Part shown: one piece after another, positions 34,001 through 41,968 of the stretch
How positions within the stretch are numbered: the stretch's first letter is position 1
How the letters are laid out: each line of letters starts with the position of its first letter
Assembly (NCBI RefSeq): GCF_009739905.1
Contig: NZ_CP034279.1
Span: forward strand, 4,216,001 to 4,280,000
Reading direction: 5' to 3'
From: Streptomyces ficellus
GTDB taxonomy: Bacteria > Actinomycetota > Actinomycetes > Streptomycetales > Streptomycetaceae
Length of the DNA stretch: 64,000 nucleotides
Translations under genes and position numbers: made by a program
Notes under the pieces: generated by a model
The model's input: only the letters and a program-made list of their open reading frames with translations
The model's database searches: none
Told to the model about the DNA's origin: nothing

Positions 34001-37000
34001 ATCGGGTAGCGGCGGTGCGGCAGCATGCCCGTCTCGGCGCGGTAGACGGCCCGTACGAGTCCGGCCCAGGTGGGCGACTCGGCGAGGCCGACGCGGAAGG
34101 GCACCGTGTTGAGGAACAGCCCGGCGAGCCTCTCGCCGCCCTCCGCCTCGGGGCGGCCGGAGTGCTCGTAGCCGGTGAGGACGTCGTCCGTGCCGGCGAC
34201 GAACCCGAGGACGGCGGTGTGCACGGCGAGCAGCAGCGACTTGACCGGGACGCGCAGCCGGCCGGCGGTGGCGATGACCGCCGCCGACAGCCCGGGCGGC
34301 AGGGTGACGTCGTGGATGCGGACGCCGGGCCCGTCGGTGTCGGCGCCGGGCAGGCGGGGCAGTGCCGTCTTCTCCGCGCCGTCGAGGAGCCGCTGCCAGA
34401 ACCGCGCCTGCTCGCCGGAGGCGACGGCGTCGCGCTCCAGCGCCACGAAGTCCCGGTAGGACGGCCCGGATCCGGGCGCCGGGGGCGCCGTCGGGGCCGC
34501 CGCCCGGCCGTCCAGGAGGGCGAAGTAGGTGGTGAAGATGTCGCGGTGGATGGTGTTGACGCTCCACCCGTCGAGGGCGGCGTCGTGGTAGCTCAGCGAG
34601 TACTGGTAGGCGTCGTCGGCGAGCAGGTGCAGGTGGACGCGTACGAGGTCAGGGGTGCCGTACGCGAAGCCGTCGGCCAGTTCCCGGCCGGCGAAGGCGT
34701 CGAGGGCGTCGGCCTGCTCGTGCGGTGCGAGCCCGCGCAGGTCGTGCACGGTCAGCGGGGCGGGGACCCGGCTGTGCACGAGCTGGACCGGCTCGTGGAA
34801 ACCGGCGAGGTGGAAGCTGGTGCGGAACACCGGGTGCCGGGCGGTGACGTCGGTGACCGCGCGGGTGAAGGTGTCGACGTCGACGCGGTCGTCGATCCGG
34901 TAGCTGAGGATGTCGTGGTACATGCCGACGCTGTCGCTGCGGGTCGCCTCGTAGATGAGCCCCATCTGGAGCCGTGACATCGGGTAGGCGTCGTCCAGCC
35001 CGTCCGGCAGGAGGTCCCGGTCGGCGGCCGTCAGGAGCGAGAACGGCTCCCGGTCCGGCCCGTCGGGGTCCTCGCCGGGGGCGTGCCCGCCGGAGGCGCC
35101 GCCCGAGGCGGCCAGCGCGGCCAGCTCGGCGACCGTGGGGTGGGCGAACAGGTCCTGGAAGGTGAAGTGGAGCCCGGCGGCGCGAGCCCGGGCGAGGACC
35201 GCGATGAACTTGATCGAGTCGCCGCCCAGGGCGAAGAAGCTGTCGTGGACGCCGATCCGCGCGGTGCCCAGGACGTCCGCCCAGATCGCGGCGAGGGTCT
35301 CCTCGACCGGGGTGCGGGGCGCGACGTGCCCGGCGGCGGACCCGGCCGCGGCCGGCCGCGGCAGGCTCTTCAGGTCCCGCTTGCCGTTGTGGTTGACCGG
35401 GATGGCGGGCACCTCGACGAGGGCCCGCGGGACCATGTACGAGGGAAGTTCCGCGGCGAGCGCGGCGCGCAGCGCGTCCTCCCGGTAGCCGTCGCCGGGC
35501 ACGACGTACGCGACGAGGGAGCGGTCGCCCGCCGCGTCCTCCAGGGTGGTGACGGCGCAGTCGGTGACGCCCGGGGCGGCGGCGGCGACGTGCTCGATCT
35601 CGCCGAGCTCGATGCGGTAGCCGCGGATCTTCACCTGGGTGTCGATGCGGCCGAGGTACTCGATGGTCCCGTCGTCGAGCCGGCGGGCCAGGTCGCCGGT
35701 GCGGTAGAGGCGCCCGGTGGGCTCGAAGGGGTTCGGCAGGAACCGTTCCGCGGTCAGCTCGGGGGCGTTGAGGTAGCCGCGGGCGAGTCCGGTGCCCGCG
35801 ATGCACAGCTCGCCGGGCGTGCCGACCGGGGCCTGGCCACCGTCCCTGGTGCGGACGTAGAGGCGGATGTTGTCGATGGGGCGGCCGATGGGGACGGTAC
35901 GGGTGGTGTCGATGTCGGCGCAGGGCTGGCTGGTGACGTCGACGGCCGCCTCCGTCGGCCCGTAGAGGTTGACCAGGTCGGCGTGCGCGCCCAGGTGCCG
36001 GGTGAAGGCCTGGACGTGGGTGACGGCGAGCGCCTCACCGCTGGCGAACACCCGGCGCAGCGAGGTGAGTTCCGGTGCGTCGCCGGTGGCGGCGGTGTAC
36101 TGGAGGAAGGCGTGCAGCATCGAGGGGACGAAGTGCAGGGTGGTGACGCCGTGTTCGGCGATCCGCCGGGCGATCAGCTCCGGGTTCCTCTCGTCGCCGC
36201 TCGGCAGCGTCACCACGGACGCGCCCGCGAACGACCACCAGAAGATCTCCCACACGGAGACGTCGAAGGTGAACGGCGTCTTGTGGAGGATCGTGTCACC
36301 GGGGCCCAGCGGGTGGGCGCGCTGCATCCACCACAGCCGGTTGACGATGGCCCGGTGCTCGACCATGACGCCCTTGGGGCGGCCGGTGGAGCCGGAGGTG
36401 TAGATGACGTACGCGAGGTGGCCGGGGCCGCTCACGGCCGGCAGGTCGGTGCCGTCCTGGGCGGCGATCGCCGGGTCGTCCACACGGAGCGTCTCCCGCC
36501 CGGGGGCGGCCGGGACGACCGGCGCCGTCCCACCGTCGGCCAGGACCAGCCCGGTGCCGCTGTGTTCGAGGATGTACGCGATCCGGTTGGCCGGCAGGGT
36601 CGGGTCGAGCGGCAGGTAGGCGCCGCCCGCCTTGAGCACCGCGTACACCGCCACGAGCATCTCCGGCGAGCGGGGCAGGCAGACGCCGACGACGTCGTCC
36701 GCGCCGACCCCGCGGGCCCGCAGGACGCGCGCCAGCCGGTTGGCGGCCGTGTTCAGCTGGGCGTACGTGAGCGGCCCGTCGGCCACGGCGACGGCGTCGG
36801 GGGTGGCGGCGGCGCGCTCCTCCAGGAAGCCGTGCAGGGTGCGGTCGGCCGGGAACGGGGCGTCGGTCGCGTTGAACCGGGTGGCGACGGCGTCGAGTTC
36901 GGCGTCGGTCGGGGCGAGCAGCGGGCCCACCGGCAGGGCCGGGTCGGCGAGCAGCGCGTCCAGGACGCGGACGAAGCCGGCGGCCAGCCGCTCGGCGGTG

Positions 37001-37602
37001 GCGGCGGAGAACAGCCGGGCGTCGTAGGACACCGCCAGTTCGTCCGGGCCGCCCTCCGCGGTCGTGCGCAGGGCGAACAGGAGCGGGCAGCCGCGCTCTT
37101 CGGCGTCCTGCCCGGTGAGGTCGCCATCGAGCGCCAGCATCAGGTCGCCGGGCCGTATCTCCTCGGCGTCCAGCCACGCGCCGAGCGGGATGTCCAGGTG
37201 CGCGAGGCCCTCCAGGTAGGCGGTGCGGACCGCGCCGAGCAGGTCCCGGCCGGTGGTGCCGGGGCGGACCTCGGCGGCGACCGGCAGGGCGACGCCCCGC
37301 GCGGGGGCGGGCAGCAGGACGGTGACGTCGGCGCGGTCGGTGGCGCGGGCGGCGAGCACGGCGAGGGCCGCGCCGCCGAGGACCCGCAGCAGCGCCGGGT
37401 CGCCGCCGGTCAGGGCGCGGGCGGCGGTGGTGGCGCGGCCGGGCAGCGGCAGGGTGACGACGGGGCGGGCGCCGGTGTGCCTGCGGGCGTGGTCGCGCAC
37501 GAGCACGGTCGGCTCGGCGAGCACGGCGGGGTGCTCCTGCCAGAACCGCAGCTGGTGGGGGTGGGCGTTGAGGGCCGACTGGAGTGCGAGGGCGTTGCTC
37601 AT
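31069..37602 (-). CDS. NRPS: C'(partial)-A(Ser)-PCP-C*-A-PCP-TE
   Basis: The 2177-residue enzyme begins with a remnant matching only the C-terminal lobe of a condensation domain (1-235, no HHxxxDG). A1 (255-770) has specificity residues DVWHFSLVDK, identical to the EntF serine code. PCP1 (GGDSI, near 794), then a condensation domain (870-1310) whose active motif reads HDAALDG, so the catalytic second His is Asp1007. A2 (1335-1830) has code DIWELTADDK, which I cannot assign; its acidic residues would suit a diamino acid such as Dap. PCP2 (GGHSI, near 1877) and TE (1925-2175) follow. The TE motif is GHCAGS, with Cys2014 in place of Ser. An AAGGA ribosome-binding site precedes the ATG. No epimerisation domain was seen. 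Confidence 0.92.
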   Translation of the reverse strand: MSNALALQSALNAHPHQLRFWQEHPAVLAEPTVLVRDHARRHTGARPVVTLPLPGRATTAARALTGGDPALLRVLGGAALAVLAARATDRADVTVLLPAPARGVALPVAAEVRPGTTGRDLLGAVRTAYLEGLAHLDIPLGAWLDAEEIRPGDLMLALDGDLTGQDAEERGCPLLFALRTTAEGGPDELAVSYDARLFSAATAERLAAGFVRVLDALLADPALPVGPLLAPTDAELDAVATRFNATDAPFPADRTLHGFLEERAAATPDAVAVADGPLTYAQLNTAANRLARVLRARGVGADDVVGVCLPRSPEMLVAVYAVLKAGGAYLPLDPTLPANRIAYILEHSGTGLVLADGGTAPVVPAAPGRETLRVDDPAIAAQDGTDLPAVSGPGHLAYVIYTSGSTGRPKGVMVEHRAIVNRLWWMQRAHPLGPGDTILHKTPFTFDVSVWEIFWWSFAGASVVTLPSGDERNPELIARRIAEHGVTTLHFVPSMLHAFLQYTAATGDAPELTSLRRVFASGEALAVTHVQAFTRHLGAHADLVNLYGPTEAAVDVTSQPCADIDTTRTVPIGRPIDNIRLYVRTRDGGQAPVGTPGELCIAGTGLARGYLNAPELTAERFLPNPFEPTGRLYRTGDLARRLDDGTIEYLGRIDTQVKIRGYRIELGEIEHVAAAAPGVTDCAVTTLEDAAGDRSLVAYVVPGDGYREDALRAALAAELPSYMVPRALVEVPAIPVNHNGKRDLKSLPRPAAAGSAAGHVAPRTPVEETLAAIWADVLGTARIGVHDSFFALGGDSIKFIAVLARARAAGLHFTFQDLFAHPTVAELAALAASGGASGGHAPGEDPDGPDREPFSLLTAADRDLLPDGLDDAYPMSRLQMGLIYEATRSDSVGMYHDILSYRIDDRVDVDTFTRAVTDVTARHPVFRTSFHLAGFHEPVQLVHSRVPAPLTVHDLRGLAPHEQADALDAFAGRELADGFAYGTPDLVRVHLHLLADDAYQYSLSYHDAALDGWSVNTIHRDIFTTYFALLDGRAAAPTAPPAPGSGPSYRDFVALERDAVASGEQARFWQRLLDGAEKTALPRLPGADTDGPGVRIHDVTLPPGLSAAVIATAGRLRVPVKSLLLAVHTAVLGFVAGTDDVLTGYEHSGRPEAEGGERLAGLFLNTVPFRVGLAESPTWAGLVRAVYRAETGMLPHRRYPMAEIKKAAGTQETLFETVFNFTHFHVLKDLSERDGFGLVRSVVNAQTEFPFRAEFSQDAVTDEVQLSLHFHSDAHTAEHIARVGGYYRRALEQLTAGPDAPRDTAALLGADERALLHGFAGPVHELPEGTFVDAFTDQAARHPDRTALVHGARRLTYAELDARSEHLAAWFRDRGVRPGDVVTTVLPRGVTWAVTVLALLKLGAVYLPQEADHPVDRVAKVLRRADCRYVVADAATAPRHRAALAGAGLTVRVLVPDEAGDSDPAGTPGEAAVPRPGPADPAYLIFTSGSTGEPKGALIRHSGMLNHLLAKVVDLDLRPGDRVAQIATQCFDISVWQLLVAWTRGASTVIYTQNTVVDVPGFLRAVADDRITVLEVVPSYLDALLTETSLRPRPLPDLRVNLVTGEPLPPALTHRWFAQYPDVPLVNAYGPTEASDDVTHHRVEAPVDAVRVPVGRAVLNTGIHVVGPDDTLRPLGSYGEIVVTGAGVGLGYVNDPDRTAAAFRPNTLDDRSATLYRTGDIGRWLPGGVLDCAGRTDDQVKVRGYRIELSEIDSAVQRLDGVTGAVTLVRTVSGQKRLVTYYTGTAEPDPAAFRHGLSGLLPAYMHPEALVRLAEFPLTANGKTDRKALERTQVSVDERPFEAPATDAEREVAALFARALDTDPATVSATGNFFESGGHSIAAMKVAALSDGRIALRDLLAHPTPRHLARLLAGPAGGDRPLLVDLTRAAGLEVADPVATVVCVPFAGGSAVSYVPLARELAAGRVRVLGAELPGRTLADARPRVPVERLAADLADEIAADTGTDVPVTVLGHCAGSATGLLLVPELRRRGVDVRDLMVVSKILKSTDSADHTSNEVTGMTDAAVLDWLADNTGLDDVRTLSARERADLASSFRYDTVEATRGFRRALKDLANHPLDLPVTVVVATDDPLTGGRADAADTWRELGPRVRTVVTGHGGHYLNVTRPDLLAGLLLTDRP

Positions 37603-37622
37603 GGTCCGTCCTTGGGCTGGCG

Positions 37623-37653
37623 GGTTCAGCGGTTCAGCGGTTCAGCGGTTCAG
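37623..37653 (-). repeat. tandem 8-bp repeats at the NRPS gene junction
   Basis: GGTTCAGC is repeated three times (37623-37646), followed by a seven-base partial copy that contains the stop codon of the upstream NRPS gene. Slippage here would change the NRPS spacing and could move that stop. Confidence 0.85.
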
Positions 37654-40600
37654 AAGGCGAAGGTGGCGGCGGTCGCGGCGGGCGCCGCCGGCGCGGGCGG
37701 GGCGGCGGGCGGGAACACCGGCCGGTCCGGGTGGTGGAGGAGTTCGTCCAGCGCGGCGACCACCCGGTCGAGCAGGAACTCGGCCGACGACGGGTCGAAC
37801 AGGTCGGTCGCGTACTCGAGTTCGAGGACCGTGCCGTCCGGCCGCTCGTACGCCTGGAGGTTCAGGTCGAAGCGGCAGGTGCCCTGGTGGAGCAGGGAGA
37901 CCTCGACGCGCCGGCCGTGCGCGCGGAAGCGGTGGAAGCCGATGTTCTGGAGGGCGAAGAAGGCGTCGAAGAGCGGGTTGCGCGAGGGGTCCCGCTCCGT
38001 GACGACCTGCCGGACCAGCCGCTCGAAGGGGTAGTCCTGGTGGCACAGCGCCTCCTGGTGCCGGCCGGCGGCGCGGCGCAGGACGTCGGCGAACCGGTCC
38101 TCGTCCGTCAGCCGCAGCCGCAGGGGCACGGTGTTCACGAACATGCCGACCAGCCGGTCGAGGTCGGGGTGGGCGCGGCCGCTCATGGGGCAGCCGACGA
38201 CCAGGTCCCGCTGCCCGGTGATCCGGCCGAGCGCGGCGGCGTACGCGGTGAGGAGCACGCCGAACGCGGTCACGCCGTGCCGCGAGGCGCTGTCACGGAC
38301 GGCGTCGCCGCGGGCGGCGCCCAGCGGCCGGCGCACCACGCCGCCGCGCGTCGGGCGCACCGGCGGGCGCGGCCGGTCGGGGCGGACGCCGAGGGGGGCG
38401 GGGGGTTCGGCGAACACGTCGAGCCAGTACCGCTCGGCGGGGTCGAGCGCCCCGGAGCCGAGGCGGTCGGCGAACCACTGCGACGCGTCGCCGTACCCGG
38501 TGGGCAGGGGCGGCGGTGCGGTCCCGGCGTACAGGTCGAGGAGGTCCTCGACCAGGACCGCGAGGGACATCCCGTCGAAGACGATGTGGTGCGCGTCCAG
38601 GTAGAGCCGGTCGCCGTCGGTGCCCGGCACCAGCAGGGCGCGCAGCAGCGGTGGCCGCTCCAGGTCGAAGGGGCGCACCAGCCGCTCCAGGGCCTCCGCG
38701 TCGGTGGGCACCTCGTCCGCGCCGGCGGTGGCGACCGTGACGTCCGCGGTGGGCGCGTGGACCTGGCGGACCTCGTCCGCGTCCAGCCGGAACCCGGTGC
38801 GCAGCGCGTCGTGGCGGGCGACGAGTTCGCCGAGCGCCGCCGCCAGCCTCCCGGCGTCCAGGCCGGGCGCGACGTCGAGCCGGAAGGGGATGTTGTACGC
38901 GGTCGACGACGGGTCGGTCCGCCACAGGGCGTACAGGGCGCGCTGCTGGGGGTGGAGGGCGGAGGTGCGGCGCCCGGGGTCGTGGGGGAGGGGGGCGAGT
39001 TCGGTGGGTTCGGTCGCGGCCACCTCCCGTGCGACGGCGGCCAGAGTGCGGGCGGCGAACAGCCGGGCGAGCGGGAGCGCCACCCCGGTCGCCCGGTGGA
39101 TGCGGCCGGCGAGCGCGCCGGCGGTGATGGACGTGCCGCCGAGGTCGAAGAAGTCGTCGTCGGGGTGGATCGTGCCCGCGTCCAGGTGCAGTACGTCGGC
39201 CCACAGCCCGGCGACGCGGTCCTCCAGGGCGGTGCGCACGGGCGGTTCGCGGTGGTCCTCGCGGGCGGTGGGCCGCGGCAGCCGGGCGGTGTCGACCTTG
39301 CCGTTGGCGTTCAGCGGGAGGGCGGGGACGGCGACGACCCGGTCGGGGACCAGGTAGCCGGGCAGCGCGCGGCGCAGGGCGGCGCGTACGGAGTCCTCGT
39401 CGGCGGGCCCGTCGAGCACGGCGTACGCCACCAGCCGGCGGCCCGTGCCGTCTCCGGCGCCCGTGCCGTCTCCGGTGACGACCGTGTGCGCGTCGCGGAC
39501 GCCGTCCGTCTCCAGCAGGGCGGTGGTGACCTCCTTGACCTCGACCCGGTGGCCGCGGATCTTGACCTGGTCGTCGGTGCGGCCGTGGAAGGACAGCACG
39601 CCGTCGGTGCCGGCGCTGACCAGGTCGCCGGTGCGGTAGTGAAGGGTGCCGCCGATGGTGACGAACCGTTCGGCGGTGAGGTCGGGCCGCCCCAGGTAGC
39701 CGCGGGCGAGGCCGCGGCCGGCGGTGTACAGCTCGCCGACCTGGCCGGGCGCCACCGGGCGGCCCTCCGCGTCGAGGACCTGGACGGTGGTGCCGCTGAC
39801 GGGACGGCCGATGGGGATGGCGGTGCGGTAGTCGCGTTCGACGGGGAACACGGTCGTGAACGTGGTGTTCTCGGTGGGCCCGTAGCCGTTGAGGACGCGC
39901 AGCCGCGGGCAGGCGGCGCGGAGCAGCGCGATGTGGCGGCAGGAGAGCACGTCGCCGCCGACCAGGAGGGTCTCCAGCCCGGCGAAGAGCGTGGGGTCCT
40001 CGTCGACGAGCTGGTTGAACAGGGGCGCGGTGAGCCACAGGACGGTCGTCCCCGCCTCGCGCAGGGCCGCCTTGAGCCGGGCGGGGGTGAGCAGGACGTC
40101 CTGGTCGACGAGGTGCAGGACGGCGCCGTTGAGGAGCGCGCCCCAGATCTCGAAGGTGGCGGCGTCGAACTCCAGGGCGCCGGTGAGCAGGAAGCGGTGG
40201 CGGTCCGAGAAGTCGAACCAGTCGGCGTCGCGGACGAGCCGTACGACCCCGGCGTGCTCGACCATGACGCCCTTGGGGCGGCCGGTGGAGCCGGAGGTGT
40301 ACATCACGTACGCGAGGGGCGAGCCGTCCCCGGGCTCTCCGGGGGCGTCGGGCGGCGCGGCCGCCGTCAGGGCCTCCAGCTCCCCGAGTTCGAGCAGCCG
40401 GGTCCCGTCGGGGACGGCGCCCGCGAGATCGCCGGGCGTGCCGGGCCCGCAGAGCACCAGGGGCGGGCGGGCGTCGTCGAGGAGGCGGGCGATCCGCTCG
40501 GCGGGGAAGGCCGGGTTGACGGGGAGGTAGGCGCCCCGGGCGAGGACGACGCCGAGCATCGCGACGACCGCGTCCACGGAGCGGGGGAAGGCCAGCGCGA

Positions 40601-40790
40601 CGAGCGTCTCGTCCTCCACCCCGAGGGACCGGAGCCGCCCGGCCACGCCCCGGGCCCGGTCCAGGAGTTCGCCGTACGTCAGCCGCTGCTCGCCGTGCAC
40701 CAGGGCGGGTGCGTCCGGGGTCCGTTCGGCCTGTTCGGTGAAGAGCTGGTCCATGCGCTGGTCGAGAGGGGATGGACGGTGATCTGGCAT
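37650..40790 (-). CDS. NRPS: A(Val)-PCP-C initiation protein
   Basis: The 1046-residue enzyme has an adenylation domain (10-520, YTSGSTGRPKG), a PCP (515-585, GGTSI near 548) and a complete condensation domain (600-1030) with canonical HHIVFDG near 733. The specificity residues read DAFWLGGTFK, a typical valine code. With no condensation domain before the A domain it looks like the starting protein of the peptide line. Its terminal C domain then would pass Val to the serine loaded on the next protein. This explains why the next protein carries only a remnant C domain. The ATG at 40790 has GGAGG about 12 nt upstream, somewhat distant. No MbtH-like gene was found in the cluster. Confidence 0.92.
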   Translation of the reverse strand: MPDHRPSPLDQRMDQLFTEQAERTPDAPALVHGEQRLTYGELLDRARGVAGRLRSLGVEDETLVALAFPRSVDAVVAMLGVVLARGAYLPVNPAFPAERIARLLDDARPPLVLCGPGTPGDLAGAVPDGTRLLELGELEALTAAAPPDAPGEPGDGSPLAYVMYTSGSTGRPKGVMVEHAGVVRLVRDADWFDFSDRHRFLLTGALEFDAATFEIWGALLNGAVLHLVDQDVLLTPARLKAALREAGTTVLWLTAPLFNQLVDEDPTLFAGLETLLVGGDVLSCRHIALLRAACPRLRVLNGYGPTENTTFTTVFPVERDYRTAIPIGRPVSGTTVQVLDAEGRPVAPGQVGELYTAGRGLARGYLGRPDLTAERFVTIGGTLHYRTGDLVSAGTDGVLSFHGRTDDQVKIRGHRVEVKEVTTALLETDGVRDAHTVVTGDGTGAGDGTGRRLVAYAVLDGPADEDSVRAALRRALPGYLVPDRVVAVPALPLNANGKVDTARLPRPTAREDHREPPVRTALEDRVAGLWADVLHLDAGTIHPDDDFFDLGGTSITAGALAGRIHRATGVALPLARLFAARTLAAVAREVAATEPTELAPLPHDPGRRTSALHPQQRALYALWRTDPSSTAYNIPFRLDVAPGLDAGRLAAALGELVARHDALRTGFRLDADEVRQVHAPTADVTVATAGADEVPTDAEALERLVRPFDLERPPLLRALLVPGTDGDRLYLDAHHIVFDGMSLAVLVEDLLDLYAGTAPPPLPTGYGDASQWFADRLGSGALDPAERYWLDVFAEPPAPLGVRPDRPRPPVRPTRGGVVRRPLGAARGDAVRDSASRHGVTAFGVLLTAYAAALGRITGQRDLVVGCPMSGRAHPDLDRLVGMFVNTVPLRLRLTDEDRFADVLRRAAGRHQEALCHQDYPFERLVRQVVTERDPSRNPLFDAFFALQNIGFHRFRAHGRRVEVSLLHQGTCRFDLNLQAYERPDGTVLELEYATDLFDPSSAEFLLDRVVAALDELLHHPDRPVFPPAAPPAPAAPAATAATFAF

Positions 40791-40950
40791 GGGCGGTCCC
40801 TACCTCCGGCGGTACGTATGACACCGAAAACAATAGGGAGCGTTCTGTATTTTTCTGCGCCCCGCGACTCCCGCGGGCGCCACTTTGCCAACTCGGTCTC
40901 CCCGGCCGCCGGGTGGCGATCCGTCATGTGTGAGCCATCTGGCAGTAAGA

Positions 40951-40972
40951 GAACCGCGTAGGTGGTTTGTTT
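40951..40972. promoter_or_regulatory. ARE-like receptor site facing the NRPS operon
   Basis: Read on the minus strand, the left part AAACAAACC agrees fully with the ANACANACC half of the gamma-butyrolactone receptor site (ARE) consensus. The other half is weak. It lies 161 nt upstream of the first NRPS gene and 79 nt from the stronger palindrome at the receptor promoter. It may be a low-affinity operator for the NRPS operon. Confidence 0.45.
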
Positions 40973-41045
40973 GACTCGGCCTCGTGGTGGCAAACTGGCC
41001 TATCGGGCGGGGATCAAGCCGAATCGCCGGTGCTTTTGCGCCCCG

Positions 41046-41075
41046 TTGACAAACCAAGAGGTTGGTTTCTACTGT
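41046..41075 (+). promoter_or_regulatory. promoter of the butyrolactone-receptor gene
   Basis: TTGACA (41046-41051), an 18-nt spacer and TACTGT (41070-41075) fit a vegetative promoter. Transcription would start near 41082, followed by a GAGAGG ribosome-binding site at 41085-41090 and the GTG at 41100. Confidence 0.7.
41051..41068. promoter_or_regulatory. ARE-like palindrome inside the receptor promoter
   Basis: AAACCAA (41051-41057) and TTGGTTT (41062-41068) form a perfect 7-bp inverted repeat around GAGG. The AT-rich palindrome stands out in this GC-rich sequence and resembles the operator (ARE) of ArpA/ScbR receptors. It occupies the spacer between the -35 and -10 boxes, so bound receptor would block RNA polymerase. 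Confidence 0.7.
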
Positions 41076-41099
41076 CGTTGCGGCGAGAGGGGTGGGGCT

Positions 41100-41720
41100 G
41101 TGGCGAAGCAGGAGAGGGCCGAGCGGACCAGGGCGAATCTGATTCGCTCAGCCGCCGCGGTGTTCGACCAGGTCGGGTACGAGCGCGCCACCCTCGCGGT
41201 GATCAGCGATCACGCCCAGGTCACCAAGGGCGCGCTGTCGTTCCACTTCGCCGCCAAGTCCGAACTGGCCCGCGCCGTGCAGGTCGAGGCGTGCGCCACG
41301 TCCGGCGCGGCCCTGCGGGTCTGCGCCGAGCGCCCCGGGCCGGCCTTCCAGTCGGTGGTCGACATGACGTACACCCTCGTCGGGCTGCTGGAGAGCGACG
41401 TCGTCACCCGGGCCGGGGTGCGCCTCGCGCGCGAGCTGGAGACCCCCGAGGACCCGGCCCTCCACTGCCACGTCAACTGGCTCGGCAGTCTCTTCCACGC
41501 CCTGCGCCGGGCGGAGGCCGACGGGACGGCGCTCCCCGGGGCCGACGCCCGCTCCGCCGCCGCGCTCGTCATGTCGGTGATCGTGGGCGCGGAGACGATG
41601 GCGCGCACGCGCGCCGACATGGCCTTCGGTGAGGGGCTCGCCGCACCGCGCGAGACGGCGCAGGAGTGGCTGGCCCGCATGTGGAGCGTCGTGCGGCCCG
41701 TCCTGGCGACCGCGGCATGA
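41100..41720 (+). CDS. gamma-butyrolactone receptor-type TetR regulator (ScbR/ArpA family)
   Basis: This 206-residue TetR-fold repressor has an N-terminal HTH (KQERAERTRANLIRSAAAVF, then QVTKGALSFHFAAKSELA) that closely follows the ArpA/ScbR pattern, and a helical ligand-binding domain. Members repress antibiotic and activator genes until a gamma-butyrolactone or related signal releases them; some homologues instead bind the antibiotic. The GTG at 41100 was chosen for the GAGAGG upstream and for its fit to the promoter. It is divergent from the NRPS operon, and an ARE-like palindrome in its own promoter suggests autoregulation. No butyrolactone synthase (AfsA/ScbA) gene is in the window, so the signal may be made elsewhere. 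Confidence 0.85.
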   Translation: MAKQERAERTRANLIRSAAAVFDQVGYERATLAVISDHAQVTKGALSFHFAAKSELARAVQVEACATSGAALRVCAERPGPAFQSVVDMTYTLVGLLESDVVTRAGVRLARELETPEDPALHCHVNWLGSLFHALRRAEADGTALPGADARSAAALVMSVIVGAETMARTRADMAFGEGLAAPRETAQEWLARMWSVVRPVLATAA

Positions 41721-41899
41721 GCCGCCGGCCGGGCACGGACGCCGTGTCACGCACGAGCCGGGGGCGGACGCGGGTGGATCCGGGCTGGACGCGGCTCGGC
41801 CCGGTCGCGGCCGGCGCGGACCCGGGCTGGACGCGGTGCGATCCTGGCTGGACCCGGCGCACCGGCGCCCGGCCGGGATAAGTGGCCGATACACGGACC

Positions 41900-41929
41900 T
41901 TGACGGGGCGCGGCCGGGACGCATAGCGT
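41900..41929 (+). promoter_or_regulatory. promoter of the acyl-CoA synthetase gene
   Basis: TTGACG (41900-41905), an 18-nt spacer and TAGCGT (41924-41929) match the vegetative consensus. The start codon is 39 nt further on. The 248-bp gap left of it holds imperfect copies of CCGGGCTGGACGCGG at 41780 and 41822. Confidence 0.65.
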
Positions 41930-41968
41930 CACCCGGAGGACTGAGCAAGCGCTTAGGAAGAGGCGATC

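Noticed and set aside
30838..38034. Very long open frames on the plus strand opposite the NRPS genes
   Set aside because: They are the complement of clear NRPS domains and consist of Gly/Arg/Gln-rich sequence without motifs, as expected in high-GC DNA where several frames stay open.
31069..40790. A monobactam (sulfazecin-type) pathway, suggested by the Cys TE with Dap genes
   Set aside because: No PAPS-dependent sulfotransferase or other sulfazecin-type tailoring gene is in the window, and the A-domain order differs. Only the TE chemistry is kept as a hypothesis.
41721..41968. Imperfect GC-rich repeats upstream of the acyl-CoA synthetase gene as a mobile-element remnant
   Set aside because: Copies are short and degenerate, with no terminal inverted repeats, transposase fragment or target duplication.
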